Assembly (NCBI GenBank): GCA_937898535.1 | Contig: CALDKP010000178.1 | Span: 1-13,402, forward strand | Reading direction: 5' to 3' | DNA: 13,402 nt | Source of the DNA: an uncultured Sphingomonadales bacterium | GTDB lineage: Bacteria > Pseudomonadota > Alphaproteobacteria > Sphingomonadales > Sphingomonadaceae | Part shown: piece by piece, positions 7,039-13,145 of the stretch | Layout of the letters: every line of letters starts with the position of its first letter | How positions within the stretch are numbered: the stretch's first letter is position 1 | Notes under the pieces: model-generated | The model's input: the letters and a program-made list of their open reading frames with translations, nothing else | Databases searched by the model: none | What the model was told of the DNA's origin: nothing | Translations under genes and position numbers: made by a program

Positions 7039-7072
7039 ACGGCATATGAAAATGCATCAGTTTCCGCCCAGT

Positions 7073-7121
7073 CCATGGTATTAAGCCATGGGAAATTCTT
7101 CAGGCCATGGCACCTGGAAGC
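7073..7121 (+). promoter_or_regulatory. structured leader of nepR with three CCATGG palindromes
   Basis: CCATGG occurs at 7073, 7086 and 7105. Each is self-complementary and any two can pair. In addition CTTCAGG (7098-7104) pairs with CCTGGAAG (7113-7120) with one bulged G, around the third palindrome. The structure would end about 30 bases before the nepR ribosome binding site. Regulation by this leader is inference. Confidence 0.4.
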
Positions 7122-7164
7122 GGTCAGATTTTCCGATGCAGCAAGCACCTGGGAGGGTCGATTA

Positions 7165-7353
7165 GTGGGCAGTAATAAGGGCAAGCAACCGCTTGACGCG
7201 ATTGGTGAAGATATGGATTTTGCATTCGACCCTTTGACTGCGGCGCTGCGTCAAATGCACGATAGCGTTGCCAATGAACCCATCCCGGACGACTTTTTGG
7301 ACTTGCTCGATATGATCGACGCAAAAATGTCGGCGTCGAAGAAATTCCAGTGA
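7165..7353 (+). CDS. nepR: NepR, anti-sigma factor of EcfG
   Basis: A 62-residue protein with the conserved NepR core: FDPLTAALRQMHDSVANEPIPDDFLDLLDMID at residues 21-52, two helices that bind either EcfG or the sigma-like domain of PhyR. It sequesters EcfG in unstressed cells in the cytoplasm. The frame is open upstream to 6952, but that extension would start before the promoter region and has no NepR-like sequence. The GTG at 7165 is preceded by GGGAGGG about eight bases away, which decides the start. The stop overlaps the ecfG start (GTGA), so the sigma factor and its inhibitor are translationally coupled. Confidence 0.93.
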   Translation: MGSNKGKQPLDAIGEDMDFAFDPLTAALRQMHDSVANEPIPDDFLDLLDMIDAKMSASKKFQ

Positions 7354-7970
7354 GAAGCACCGCGACAGAACCGATCCCTAAGTCCGAAAAGTCGGACGCG
7401 TCCCCTGATTTTCGCGCACAAATGGTCGCGATCATTCCGTCGTTACGTGCATTTGCGCGTGGCCTGTGCGGAAATCGCGAGCTTGCCGACGATCTTGCCC
7501 AAGAGGCGATGATGCGGGCTTGGGCTGCGCATGAAAGCTTCACACCAGGCACCAACTTTCGCGCTTGGATGTTCATGATATTGCGCAACCAGTTTTACAC
7601 GACGATGCGCAAAAACGCGCGCATGACGAGTTGGGATCCCGAGGCAGCGGAACGGCTGTTGGTCGAGGCTCCGCCGCAACAGCACCATATCCATATGCAG
7701 GATGTTGAAAAGGCGTTGCAAAAATTGCCCGCTGAGCAGCGCGAAATCCTTATGATCGTTGGCGCAGGTGGTGCGAGCTACGAAGAGGCGGCCGAAATCA
7801 CGGGCTGCGCTATTGGAACGGTAAAAAGCCGGCTTGCGCGTGGCCGCGTCGCCTTGGCCGCGCTCATCAATGGGCCTGATGAGCCACGGCGCGTGAAAGC
7901 AGCGCCACGCAAACGCGCGAAGGAAACGGTAAAAGATATTCCGCATCCGAAGCCAAGCATATCACCATAA
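7350..7970 (+). CDS. ecfG: EcfG family sigma factor (general stress response)
   Basis: A 206-residue ECF sigma factor of the ECF15/EcfG group. Region sigma2 is at about residues 22-92 (IIPSLRAFARGLCGNRELADDLAQEAMMRAWAAHESF, then GTNFRAWMFMILRNQFYTTMRK). Region sigma4 is at about 120-172 (VEKALQKLPAEQREILMIVGAGGASYEEAAEITGCAIGTVKSRLARGRVAL). A basic tail of about 25 residues (RRVKAAPRKRAKETVK) makes it somewhat longer than usual. It directs RNA polymerase to GGAAC-N16/17-CGTT promoters. The start is GTG in a four-base overlap with the nepR stop; no separate Shine-Dalgarno is needed if translation is coupled. EcfG-type boxes at 6981, 10561 and 10634 are likely targets within this window. Confidence 0.95.
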   Translation: MRSTATEPIPKSEKSDASPDFRAQMVAIIPSLRAFARGLCGNRELADDLAQEAMMRAWAAHESFTPGTNFRAWMFMILRNQFYTTMRKNARMTSWDPEAAERLLVEAPPQQHHIHMQDVEKALQKLPAEQREILMIVGAGGASYEEAAEITGCAIGTVKSRLARGRVALAALINGPDEPRRVKAAPRKRAKETVKDIPHPKPSISP

Positions 7971-7992
7971 ATCCCCTTTACTGAGAGCTTCA

Positions 7993-9699
7993 TTGGCATT
8001 TCTCCGACCTTTGACAATGCGACAGGGTTTGATCCTGATCGTGTTCGTAGCCTTGCTGCCGGTGGTTATCGCAAGTTTTGTTCAGGGCTTTTCTGCGCTC
8101 CACAGCACGCGGGATATGGCGATGGGACGCCTAAGTGCGCACGCCAGCGCAATTGCGGAGCGGCAACGTGACCCCTTTATTATCGCGCAACATCTCTTAC
8201 TGGCTTTGGCTACCAACGCCGAGGTTTCAAAAATATCTGGCGGATGCGACGCTGCCCTGCGCGCGTCCCTTAGCAACTATCCGCCGGTGACCAACATCGC
8301 GCGAACCACTGCCGATGGTATCGTACGTTGTTCTGCCCTTCCGCATGAAGGGCAAATCAGTTTAAACAATCAGGGTTGGTGGCAGCGCGGCATTCGTGCC
8401 GAAGGTATGACTATCACGAAAGCACCCATTTATGCGCCTATTGCCCAGCGGGACGTTCTGTTCCTTATTCTGCCGCTGCGGAGCACCGGCGGGCAGCAGG
8501 ACGGAACCCTGACGGCTGCAATTGACATCGACTATTTGCGCAATGCGCTGTTGAAGGCGCAGGAAGGCAAGGCCGGCGCCGTTGCCATCTTTACCCGCGA
8601 TGAGCTTATCGTCGCACAAGGCAAGCAAAAGCTGACATTCACGCCCAACCTCGACGGGCGTCAGGATTCTGCACAATTCGCGAAAGGGCGCGATGGGACC
8701 GAGTGGATGTATACCTTCCACAGGCTTTACAGTTCCGAACTCTTTGTCGTTTACGCTGAACCCCGCGCGCAGGTTATGGCGACTGCTGTCTCGCAGGTGC
8801 GTGCAAGCATATTCCTGCCTTTGGTGTCTATCTTGCTTGCGTCACTGGCAATCTGGATTGGGACCAATCGCCTTGCACTGGTATGGTTTCGTGATTTACG
8901 AAATGTTGCTGGACGACTTGCGAGCGGAGACTTCACGGGGGACCGGGCACAGTTCGAAAACGCGCCCGAGGAAATTGCGGCACTCAGCACGGATTTGCAC
9001 AGCATGGCAGATGTCATTCACCGGCGAAATAACGATCTGACACATGCCCTCGAAGCCAAAAGCTTGCTCACGCGCGAAGTGCACCATCGGGTCAAAAACA
9101 ACCTGCAAATCATCAACAGTCTACTCACCCTGCAATCAGGACGCGTCCAGGAAGGGACCGCTAAAGAGGTGTTAGCGCAGACACGGGCGCGGATAAGCGC
9201 CTTAGCGCTCATCCACAGGCTCTTATATGAGCAGGACAATGGCTACGACCGCAGCGAAGTTGCTATCGACAGGCTCATGGCAGAGCTATGTGCACAATTG
9301 CGCGGCGCAAGTCGAAACGCACCAAAGGTGGAGTTACATTGCCAAGCCAGCGAATTTCCCGTGCCGGTCGATTACGCCGTTCCGCTGACATTGTTTGTCG
9401 TTGAAGCCGTAACAAACGCATTTCGCCACGCATTTGCCGCCGGATCAAAAGGCGTTGTAACATTAAAGCTTTACTTGGATGGCGACAATGCGGTTTTGGA
9501 CATTTCCGACAATGGTCAGGGCTATGTGGTGAGTGACAAAAGCGGACAAATGGGAACTGAACTCATGCGGGGCTTTGCGACGCAAGTCGATGGCAAGTTG
9601 GACATTAGCAGCCATGTCGGCACCGGAACGCGGGTTGTTTTGACGTTCGGATTGCCTTCAATACCGAAATCAAACGGCAGCGGCGCGATAACAGCTTAG
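7993..9699 (+). CDS. phyP: membrane HisKA_2 sensor histidine kinase, PhyP/PhyK-like
   Basis: A 568-residue sensor kinase. TM1 spans about residues 11-32 and TM2 about 272-293; between them lies a roughly 240-residue periplasmic sensing region of CACHE type (NYPPVTNIARTTADGIVRCSA, NNQGWWQRGI, DIDYLRNAL). A HAMP-like linker runs from about 294 to 345. The HisKA_2 domain has EVHHRVKNNLQIINSLLTLQ, with phospho-acceptor probably His365. The HATPase part has the N box VVEAVTNAFRHAF, DISDNGQGY and GTGTRVVLTF. In Sphingomonas a kinase at this position (PhyP) was described as a negative regulator of PhyR, acting as phosphatase; the Caulobacter counterpart PhyK activates PhyR. Which sign applies here cannot be read from sequence. 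The start is TTG at 7993 with GAGAG upstream; ATG 8017 is an alternative. It follows ecfG by 22 bp. Confidence 0.88.
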   Translation: MAFLRPLTMRQGLILIVFVALLPVVIASFVQGFSALHSTRDMAMGRLSAHASAIAERQRDPFIIAQHLLLALATNAEVSKISGGCDAALRASLSNYPPVTNIARTTADGIVRCSALPHEGQISLNNQGWWQRGIRAEGMTITKAPIYAPIAQRDVLFLILPLRSTGGQQDGTLTAAIDIDYLRNALLKAQEGKAGAVAIFTRDELIVAQGKQKLTFTPNLDGRQDSAQFAKGRDGTEWMYTFHRLYSSELFVVYAEPRAQVMATAVSQVRASIFLPLVSILLASLAIWIGTNRLALVWFRDLRNVAGRLASGDFTGDRAQFENAPEEIAALSTDLHSMADVIHRRNNDLTHALEAKSLLTREVHHRVKNNLQIINSLLTLQSGRVQEGTAKEVLAQTRARISALALIHRLLYEQDNGYDRSEVAIDRLMAELCAQLRGASRNAPKVELHCQASEFPVPVDYAVPLTLFVVEAVTNAFRHAFAAGSKGVVTLKLYLDGDNAVLDISDNGQGYVVSDKSGQMGTELMRGFATQVDGKLDISSHVGTGTRVVLTFGLPSIPKSNGSGAITA

Positions 9700-9897
9700 G
9701 CGATCACAGCCGACCAAGTTGAAGGCAGATGGTCGCAGGCTATCCCCGCACTGGTATGCCGCCGGGTCAAATCCCTTTTGCGTGGCCATGCTATCACGAG
9801 CGAAGGCGAAGACCCAAAAAAGGTTCATCTCATCACCGATGGATGGGCTGGCAGATTTAACCCCAATTACCTGCGTCATCTGTACGAGGGGTATTAA
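9685..9897 (+). other. imperfect direct repeat at the kinase stop and in-frame open stretch after it
   Basis: GCGATAACAGCT ending the kinase gene and GCGATCACAGCC just after its TAG match at 10 of 12 positions. In the same frame the reading stays open for 65 codons (9700-9894) with an ordinary amino-acid mix (ending ITDGWAGRFNPNYLRHLYEGY) and a TAA at 9895, right beside a terminator hairpin. The only in-frame start within it is a TTG near the middle without a clear Shine-Dalgarno. It could be a decayed gene, a former C-terminal extension or chance. I recognise no family. Confidence 0.3.
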
Positions 9898-9927
9898 AAA
9901 AGGACCCGCCCGTTTCCCGGCGAGCCC
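9895..9927 (-). terminator. rho-independent terminator of the lipoprotein gene
   Basis: On the minus strand GGGCTCGCC (9927-9919) pairs with GGCGGGTCC (9910-9902) over nine positions including two G-T pairs, with an 8-base loop, followed by a T6 run and TAAT. It lies 25 bp after the lipoprotein stop codon. Confidence 0.85.
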
Positions 9928-9951
9928 ATATTTACGAGCAAACAAGCGGTT

Positions 9952-10239
9952 TTATTTGTCTTGTCTGTTGGCAGCATCTTCCATCGCATCAGCCTTTGCG
10001 TCGCCCTTTTCACGGACCGCTTGTGCATCGGCTTCCATTTTGTTTTCAGTGGCCGAATCCATGCCGTCGACTTTAGTGTCCGTGGCATTGGCGTTTTCTT
10101 CCATAGCGTCTGCTTGGACTTCAGCGTTCTCACGAACTGCATCAGCCTGATCTTCTTGCGCATTTTCCTTTGCTCCATCGCATGCACCAAGTGTGGCAAG
10201 CGACAAAGTAGCGGCGAGAATCATAATGGACTTTTTCAT
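9952..10239 (-). CDS. small acidic lipoprotein with internal 20-residue repeat
   Basis: A 95-residue protein with a lipoprotein signal peptide: MKKS, a hydrophobic core, and the lipobox LGAC with Cys20 as the lipidated residue, so it should sit in a membrane facing the periplasm. The mature part is very rich in Glu, Asp, Ala and Asn and likely helical or coiled coil. Residues 32-51 and 72-91 are copies of one unit (AxAVRExxxxxADAMExxAN) with a 40-residue period. I do not recognise a named family. AGAGGG lies eight bases before the ATG. It follows the GlsB/YeaQ gene by 22 bp without its own GGAAC box, so it probably shares the EcfG-type promoter at 10561-10585 and would be stress-induced. Confidence 0.85.
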   Translation of the reverse strand: MKKSIMILAATLSLATLGACDGAKENAQEDQADAVRENAEVQADAMEENANATDTKVDGMDSATENKMEADAQAVREKGDAKADAMEDAANRQDK

Positions 10240-10261
10240 AGATATTTCCCTCTGTTCAAAG

Positions 10262-10531
10262 TTACCGGACGCTACCGCGACGTATGAAATTGACGATCGC
10301 CAATAGAACTACCGCGCCAAGGAACGATGCGATCAACGACCGGATGTCGAAGGCGCCGCTGGTGATGGGCGCCCCGCCGATAAGTGGTGTGATGATGAAT
10401 CCGGCAAGGAAGGCACCTACAATGCCGACGATAATGTTCAGGAAAATGCCTTGTTGCCCGTCAGTGCGCATCACGATGCTCGCAAGCCAGCCCAAGATGC
10501 CGCCGACAACCAGAAGAATAATGATATTCAT
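10262..10531 (-). CDS. GlsB/YeaQ/YmgE family membrane protein (transglycosylase-associated)
   Basis: An 89-residue inner-membrane protein with three predicted helices at about residues 3-20, 30-50 and 65-84, matching the Transgly_assoc family (GGILGWLASIVMRTDGQQGIFLNIIVGIVGAFLAGFII, then IRSLIASFLGAVVLLAI). Members are commonly induced by stress; the molecular role is not settled. The frame is open to 10663, but the ATG at 10531 is chosen: it has AGGGAG upstream, it fits the family start, and the extension would run back through the promoter. The EcfG-type promoter at 10561-10585 ends about 30 bp before the ATG. It likely forms an operon with the downstream lipoprotein gene. Confidence 0.92.
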   Translation of the reverse strand: MNIIILLVVGGILGWLASIVMRTDGQQGIFLNIIVGIVGAFLAGFIITPLIGGAPITSGAFDIRSLIASFLGAVVLLAIVNFIRRGSVR

Positions 10532-10560
10532 GTTCGTTCTCCCTTTCAGAGTGCGGGGAA

Positions 10561-10585
10561 AACAGTGCTCGTGCCAATTGGTTCC
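10561..10585 (-). promoter_or_regulatory. EcfG-type promoter of the GlsB/YeaQ-lipoprotein pair
   Basis: On the minus strand GGAAC (10585-10581), 16 bp, TGTT (10564-10561). Nine of ten positions of GGAAC-N16-CGTT fit. The distance to the ATG at 10531 gives a leader of about 25 bases. Confidence 0.72.
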
Positions 10586-10633
10586 AACTGTGCGTCCAAG
10601 TCGTTCAGTTGCCCTGATTGGAAGGTATGAAGG

Positions 10634-10658
10634 GGAACGATGCCTCCCCCGACTTGTT
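10634..10658 (+). promoter_or_regulatory. EcfG-type promoter of the SFPASDPPS-protein gene
   Basis: GGAAC at 10634-10638, 16 bp, TGTT at 10655-10658: the same -10 variant and spacing as the divergent box at 10561-10585. The ATG at 10702 follows about 43 bp after the -10. The promoter position also argues against the longer open frame that begins at 10618. Confidence 0.72.
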
Positions 10659-10701
10659 AACATTCATTGAGCGAGCCCAAGTCACCAGGAAAGCGAACAT
10701 C

Positions 10702-11166
10702 ATGGCCAATGTAGATACGCCGAAAAAATCGACCAACAATAGTTCCAACGGATCCGCGCAAGGCACCGCAAGCAGTAGAAGCAAGCCGGGCCAAGCGTCG
10801 CGCCTGAAGGCTGCAACCAAATCCACCAAAACCCGGGACGGGCGTGCAAAAGGTCAATCCACATCGGGACTTCCATCTTGGTTTGGTAAGGTTGCCTCTG
10901 TCGTAGGTGCCGTCGTCGCCGTTGGCGCGGGGCTGTATGCCACCCGTAACCAGTGGTTACCGAAGGCTGAAGAGTGGAAGAATGAATTTTCCGCAGCGTT
11001 CGCAAATGACGAAACCGACCAAGAAAATTTCGATCAAACCCGCCCCGCCGGAGCTGATTTCATGCGGGATAATCCCGGTGACGATTGGGGCAAAGTTGAC
11101 GATATGTCAGATGCATCGTTCCCCGCCAGCGACCCGCCATCGTTCAATCCGGGAACGGCAGGCTAA
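10702..11166 (+). CDS. unrecognised single-pass membrane protein with C-terminal SFPASDPPS motif
   Basis: A 154-residue protein. Residues 1-60 are Lys/Ser/Thr/Gly-rich and likely disordered and basic; residues about 63-80 (VASVVGAVVAVGAGLYA) form one hydrophobic helix; residues 81-100 look amphipathic (LPKAEEWKNEFSAAF); the rest is acidic and ends DASFPASDPPSFNPGTAG. I recall SFPASDPPS as a recurring C-terminal motif in small, function-unknown bacterial proteins, but I cannot name the family. The basic N-terminus suggests that side is cytoplasmic. The ATG at 10702 (AGGAAAG upstream) is preferred because an EcfG-type promoter lies just before it. A strong terminator follows. It is probably a stress-induced gene of the EcfG regulon (inference). 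Confidence 0.8.
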   Translation: MANVDTPKKSTNNSSNGSAQGTASSRSKPGQASRLKAATKSTKTRDGRAKGQSTSGLPSWFGKVASVVGAVVAVGAGLYATRNQWLPKAEEWKNEFSAAFANDETDQENFDQTRPAGADFMRDNPGDDWGKVDDMSDASFPASDPPSFNPGTAG

Positions 11167-11180
11167 AACAAGCGGAAGGT

Positions 11181-11226
11181 CCAAGCAGCGCTGTTCGGTT
11201 CATCCGCCCAGCCCTGCTTGGTTTTT
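11181..11226 (+). terminator. rho-independent terminator
   Basis: CCAAGCAG (11181-11188) pairs perfectly with CTGCTTGG (11214-11221). Inside, GCTG (11190-11193) pairs with CAGC (11209-11212) and CGG with CCG; TTTTT follows. It ends transcription of the gene at 10702, 15 bp after its stop, and separates it from the convergent small gene. Confidence 0.85.
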
Positions 11227-11232
11227 GACGTC

Positions 11233-11394
11233 CTATTTTGGATCGGTAACGGGGGTTCCCATCGGGGTTTCGCCCGGAAGGCTCCCCGGGAAATCGGTGT
11301 CGCCCTGATCCGGGGCTACTTCATCGGGCGAGATTCCCGGAACCTCATTCGGCGGGCTATATGGCTTCGGATAGGGATCGGCTGGATTTTTCAT
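11233..11394 (-). CDS. small Pro-rich acidic protein, 53 aa
   Basis: A 53-residue protein, likely disordered, rich in Pro, Asp, Glu and Gly (KPYSPPNEVPGISPDEVAP), with no hydrophobic segment and no Cys. I recognise no named family, though short Pro/Glu-rich proteins of this kind are familiar from sphingomonads. The open frame reaches upstream to 11469, but ATG 11394 is preferred since it directly follows the stop codon of the 26-aa gene by 5 bp in another frame. GGTGAT about nine bases upstream is a weak ribosome site that overlaps the end of that gene, consistent with coupling. Confidence 0.6.
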   Translation of the reverse strand: MKNPADPYPKPYSPPNEVPGISPDEVAPDQGDTDFPGSLPGETPMGTPVTDPK

Positions 11395-11399
11395 ATTGG

Positions 11400-11480
11400 T
11401 TACATCACCCGAAAATAAACGATCATCAACGCGGTGATCGCAAGGATCGACGAGACGACCAGATTGCATCGCTGAAACAT
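11400..11480 (-). CDS. 26-aa single-helix membrane microprotein
   Basis: A 26-codon frame starting at ATG 11480: MFQRCNLVVSSILAITALMIVYFRVM. After a short start with one Arg and one Cys, residues 7-23 form a continuous hydrophobic helix that ends in Phe-Arg. The stop TAA lies 5 bp before the ATG of the 53-aa gene. The Shine-Dalgarno is poor (a G-rich run, AGGGGGG, about nine bases before the ATG). The pattern of a hydrophobic helix flanked by Arg on both sides is unlikely to be pure accident, but so short a frame could still be chance. The function is unknown. Confidence 0.5.
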   Translation of the reverse strand: MFQRCNLVVSSILAITALMIVYFRVM

Positions 11481-11504
11481 AACCACTGCCCCCCTGCTTT
11501 GTTC

Positions 11505-11529
11505 AACGAGAACTCGTCAAAGTAATCCC
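11505..11529 (-). promoter_or_regulatory. weak EcfG-like box before the micro-bicistron
   Basis: On the minus strand GGGAT (11529-11525), 16 bp, CGTT (11508-11505). The -10 is perfect but the -35 matches GGAAC at only three of five positions. It sits 25 bp before the ATG at 11480. This is suggestive only. Confidence 0.25.
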
Positions 11530-11609
11530 ACACATAGCCCCAACATCAATATCCTTGCCCGAAAGCACAAAGCGCGGCACATCATGGCGATAGTCTTCAG
11601 GAGTATCTC

Positions 11610-12926
11610 ATGAATTTCCAAGCCCTGTCTTTGATGAGCAGCGTTGCTCTCTTGGCGCTTTCGGCGCCGGCTTTTGCCCAGCTTTCAAAACCAGAAGCCA
11701 AGATGGCGGCAACCGTTGAAGCGGAATATGAACGCTCGATTGCCTTGCTTGAGCGGATGGTAAACCAGAACTCTGGAACAATGAACTTCGCTGGCGTGAA
11801 GACCGTCGGTGATATGATGCGGGCTGAACTGGAGCCGCTTGGGTTCAAGGTGGAATGGCTGGATATGTCCAAGGCGGGCCGCTCAGGACATTTGATCGCC
11901 ACGAAGGCAGGCAAGAAGGGCACAAAGAAGCTTTTACTGATCGCACATCTCGACACCGTTTTTGAAGCTGATAGCCCCTTCCAGAAATTCGTCCGCAATG
12001 GCGATGAAGCCGTTGGCCCAGGCGCTGGTGACGACAAGGGCGGCATGGTCGTTATTGTGTCGGCTTTGCGTGCGATGCAGGCTGCAGGTACGCTGAAGGA
12101 CGCGCATATCGAAATTCACATGACGGGTGATGAGGAAGACGCGGGCGACCCAATCGAAATTACCCGCGCGCCGTTAATTGCGGCGGGCAAGACCGCGGAT
12201 GTCGCACTCGATTTCGAAGGACTGTCGATTGAAGGCGGCAAGGACATGGGCGTAATTGCGCGCCGGTCGTCGAACAGTTGGAAGTTGGAGGTTGCCGGCG
12301 TCACCGGGCATAGCTCGCTCATCTTTGATTCGACTTATGGCGATGGCGCAGCGTTTGAATTGGCGCGCATTATCCACCAATTCCGCACACAACTGCCTGA
12401 GCCGAACCTGACATTCAACGTCGGCTTGATTGCGGCGGGGCAAGAGGCAACCTTCGACAGTGACGGCGTCCGCGCAAGTGCCAAAGGTAAGACCAACATC
12501 ATTCCGGGCATAGCCATAGCGCGCGGTGACTTCCGGACCTTATCCGAAGACCAAAGCGCGCGGGTCCGGCAGAAGATGCAGGCCATCGTTTCAGCATCTG
12601 CACCAAAGACCAGCGCCAAGATTAGCTTTGACCCCGGCGGCTATCCCGCCATGGCACCGACGGAGGGCAACAAGGCGTTGTTGGCACAACTGAACCATGT
12701 GAATCAGGATTTGGGGCTAGGCATCCAGCCCCCGCTTGATCCGTTGAAGCGCGGTGCAGGGGATATTAGCTTCGTCGCCAATGATGTTGACGGCCTCGTT
12801 GGCCTAGGTGTCTATAGCAAAGGCGATCACGCCCCCGGAGAGACAGTCGACCTTGCCAGCATCAAGAGGCAGGCACAGCGTGCAGCGATCTTGATGACAC
12901 GCCTGTCGCGCGGAAAGGCGATGTGA
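11610..12926 (+). CDS. exported M20 family zinc metallopeptidase (CPG2-like)
   Basis: A 438-residue protein with a clear signal peptide (MNFQALSLMSSVALLALSAPAFA, cleavage after AFA at 23), so it is periplasmic or secreted. The M20 site is complete: His113 and Asp115 in IAHLDTV, metal-bridging Asp141 in GAGDDKGG, general base Glu175 and ligand Glu176 in TGDEED, Glu203 in DFEG, and His407 in KGDHAPGE. The dimerisation lid domain (about 215-330) contains His234 in VTGHSS. Spacing closely follows Pseudomonas carboxypeptidase G2, so cleavage of a C-terminal or N-acyl amino acid such as glutamate is plausible, but the substrate is not decided by sequence. AGGAG precedes the ATG by seven bases. It is a single gene, with no operon partner seen. 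Confidence 0.93.
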   Translation: MNFQALSLMSSVALLALSAPAFAQLSKPEAKMAATVEAEYERSIALLERMVNQNSGTMNFAGVKTVGDMMRAELEPLGFKVEWLDMSKAGRSGHLIATKAGKKGTKKLLLIAHLDTVFEADSPFQKFVRNGDEAVGPGAGDDKGGMVVIVSALRAMQAAGTLKDAHIEIHMTGDEEDAGDPIEITRAPLIAAGKTADVALDFEGLSIEGGKDMGVIARRSSNSWKLEVAGVTGHSSLIFDSTYGDGAAFELARIIHQFRTQLPEPNLTFNVGLIAAGQEATFDSDGVRASAKGKTNIIPGIAIARGDFRTLSEDQSARVRQKMQAIVSASAPKTSAKISFDPGGYPAMAPTEGNKALLAQLNHVNQDLGLGIQPPLDPLKRGAGDISFVANDVDGLVGLGVYSKGDHAPGETVDLASIKRQAQRAAILMTRLSRGKAM

Positions 12927-12957
12927 TTGGGAACGGCAGATTGAATAACTGAGCAGT

Positions 12958-12987
12958 CATTATCCTGAACTTGTTTCAGGGATAATG
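12958..12987. repeat. intergenic palindromic repeat, CCTGAACTTGTTTCAGG type
   Basis: CATTATCC-TGAA pairs with TTCAG-GGATAATG (one extra G), with CTTGT in the loop. I recall imperfect palindromes with a core like TGAACTTGTTTCA as numerous intergenic repeats in Sphingomonadales genomes. In the RNA it would form a stable hairpin downstream of the M20 gene; there is no T tract. Confidence 0.65.
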
Positions 12988-13002
12988 TTCAACGCTGGTT
13001 TG

Positions 13003-13025
13003 TTATCCTGAAATACGTACAGGAT
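13003..13025. repeat. degenerate second copy of the palindromic repeat
   Basis: TTATCCTGAA at 13003-13012 repeats the left arm of the element at 12958-12987, and AGGAT at 13021-13025 restores part of the right arm, with a different loop. It looks like a decayed neighbour copy. Confidence 0.45.
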
Positions 13026-13082
13026 GGCGAACGGCTTGAGATTCAGGTTATACCCGCACCACTCGACCACTCGATAAGGCAC

Positions 13083-13116
13083 AAAAAAGGCGGCGCATTT
13101 CTGCACCGCCTTTTTT
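13083..13116 (-). terminator. strong, symmetrical rho-independent terminator after exbD
   Basis: AAAAAAGGCGG (13083-13093) pairs perfectly with CCGCCTTTTTT (13106-13116), with inner GC/GC pairs around the loop. On the minus strand it lies 30 bp after the exbD stop with a T6 tail. The same tail on the plus strand lets it also end M20 transcription. Confidence 0.9.
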
Positions 13117-13145
13117 AAATGTCGTTTTAACGGAAGGTTCGGTAA

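Noticed and set aside
6952..7164. N-terminal extension of nepR in the open frame upstream of GTG 7165
   Set aside because: It would begin upstream of the promoter boxes, carries no NepR-like sequence, and the strong GGGAGGG site points to 7165.
9764..9775. GGGTCAAATCCC, resembling a tRNA T arm
   Set aside because: The loop is one base short, and no anticodon or acceptor stem can be paired around it on either strand.
9719..10150. Plus-strand open frame of 143 codons after the kinase
   Set aside because: It runs through the terminator at 9895-9927 and antisense through the lipoprotein gene, with no ribosome site.
10618..10701. Longer start for the SFPASDPPS gene
   Set aside because: The start would precede the EcfG-type promoter at 10634-10658, and the added residues look like untranslated leader.
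11098..11122. GGAAC-N16-CGTC on the minus strand inside the SFPASDPPS gene
   Set aside because: It fits the EcfG pattern nearly as well as the accepted boxes but lies inside a gene, antisense and with no gene downstream; one or a few such hits are expected by chance in 13 kb.
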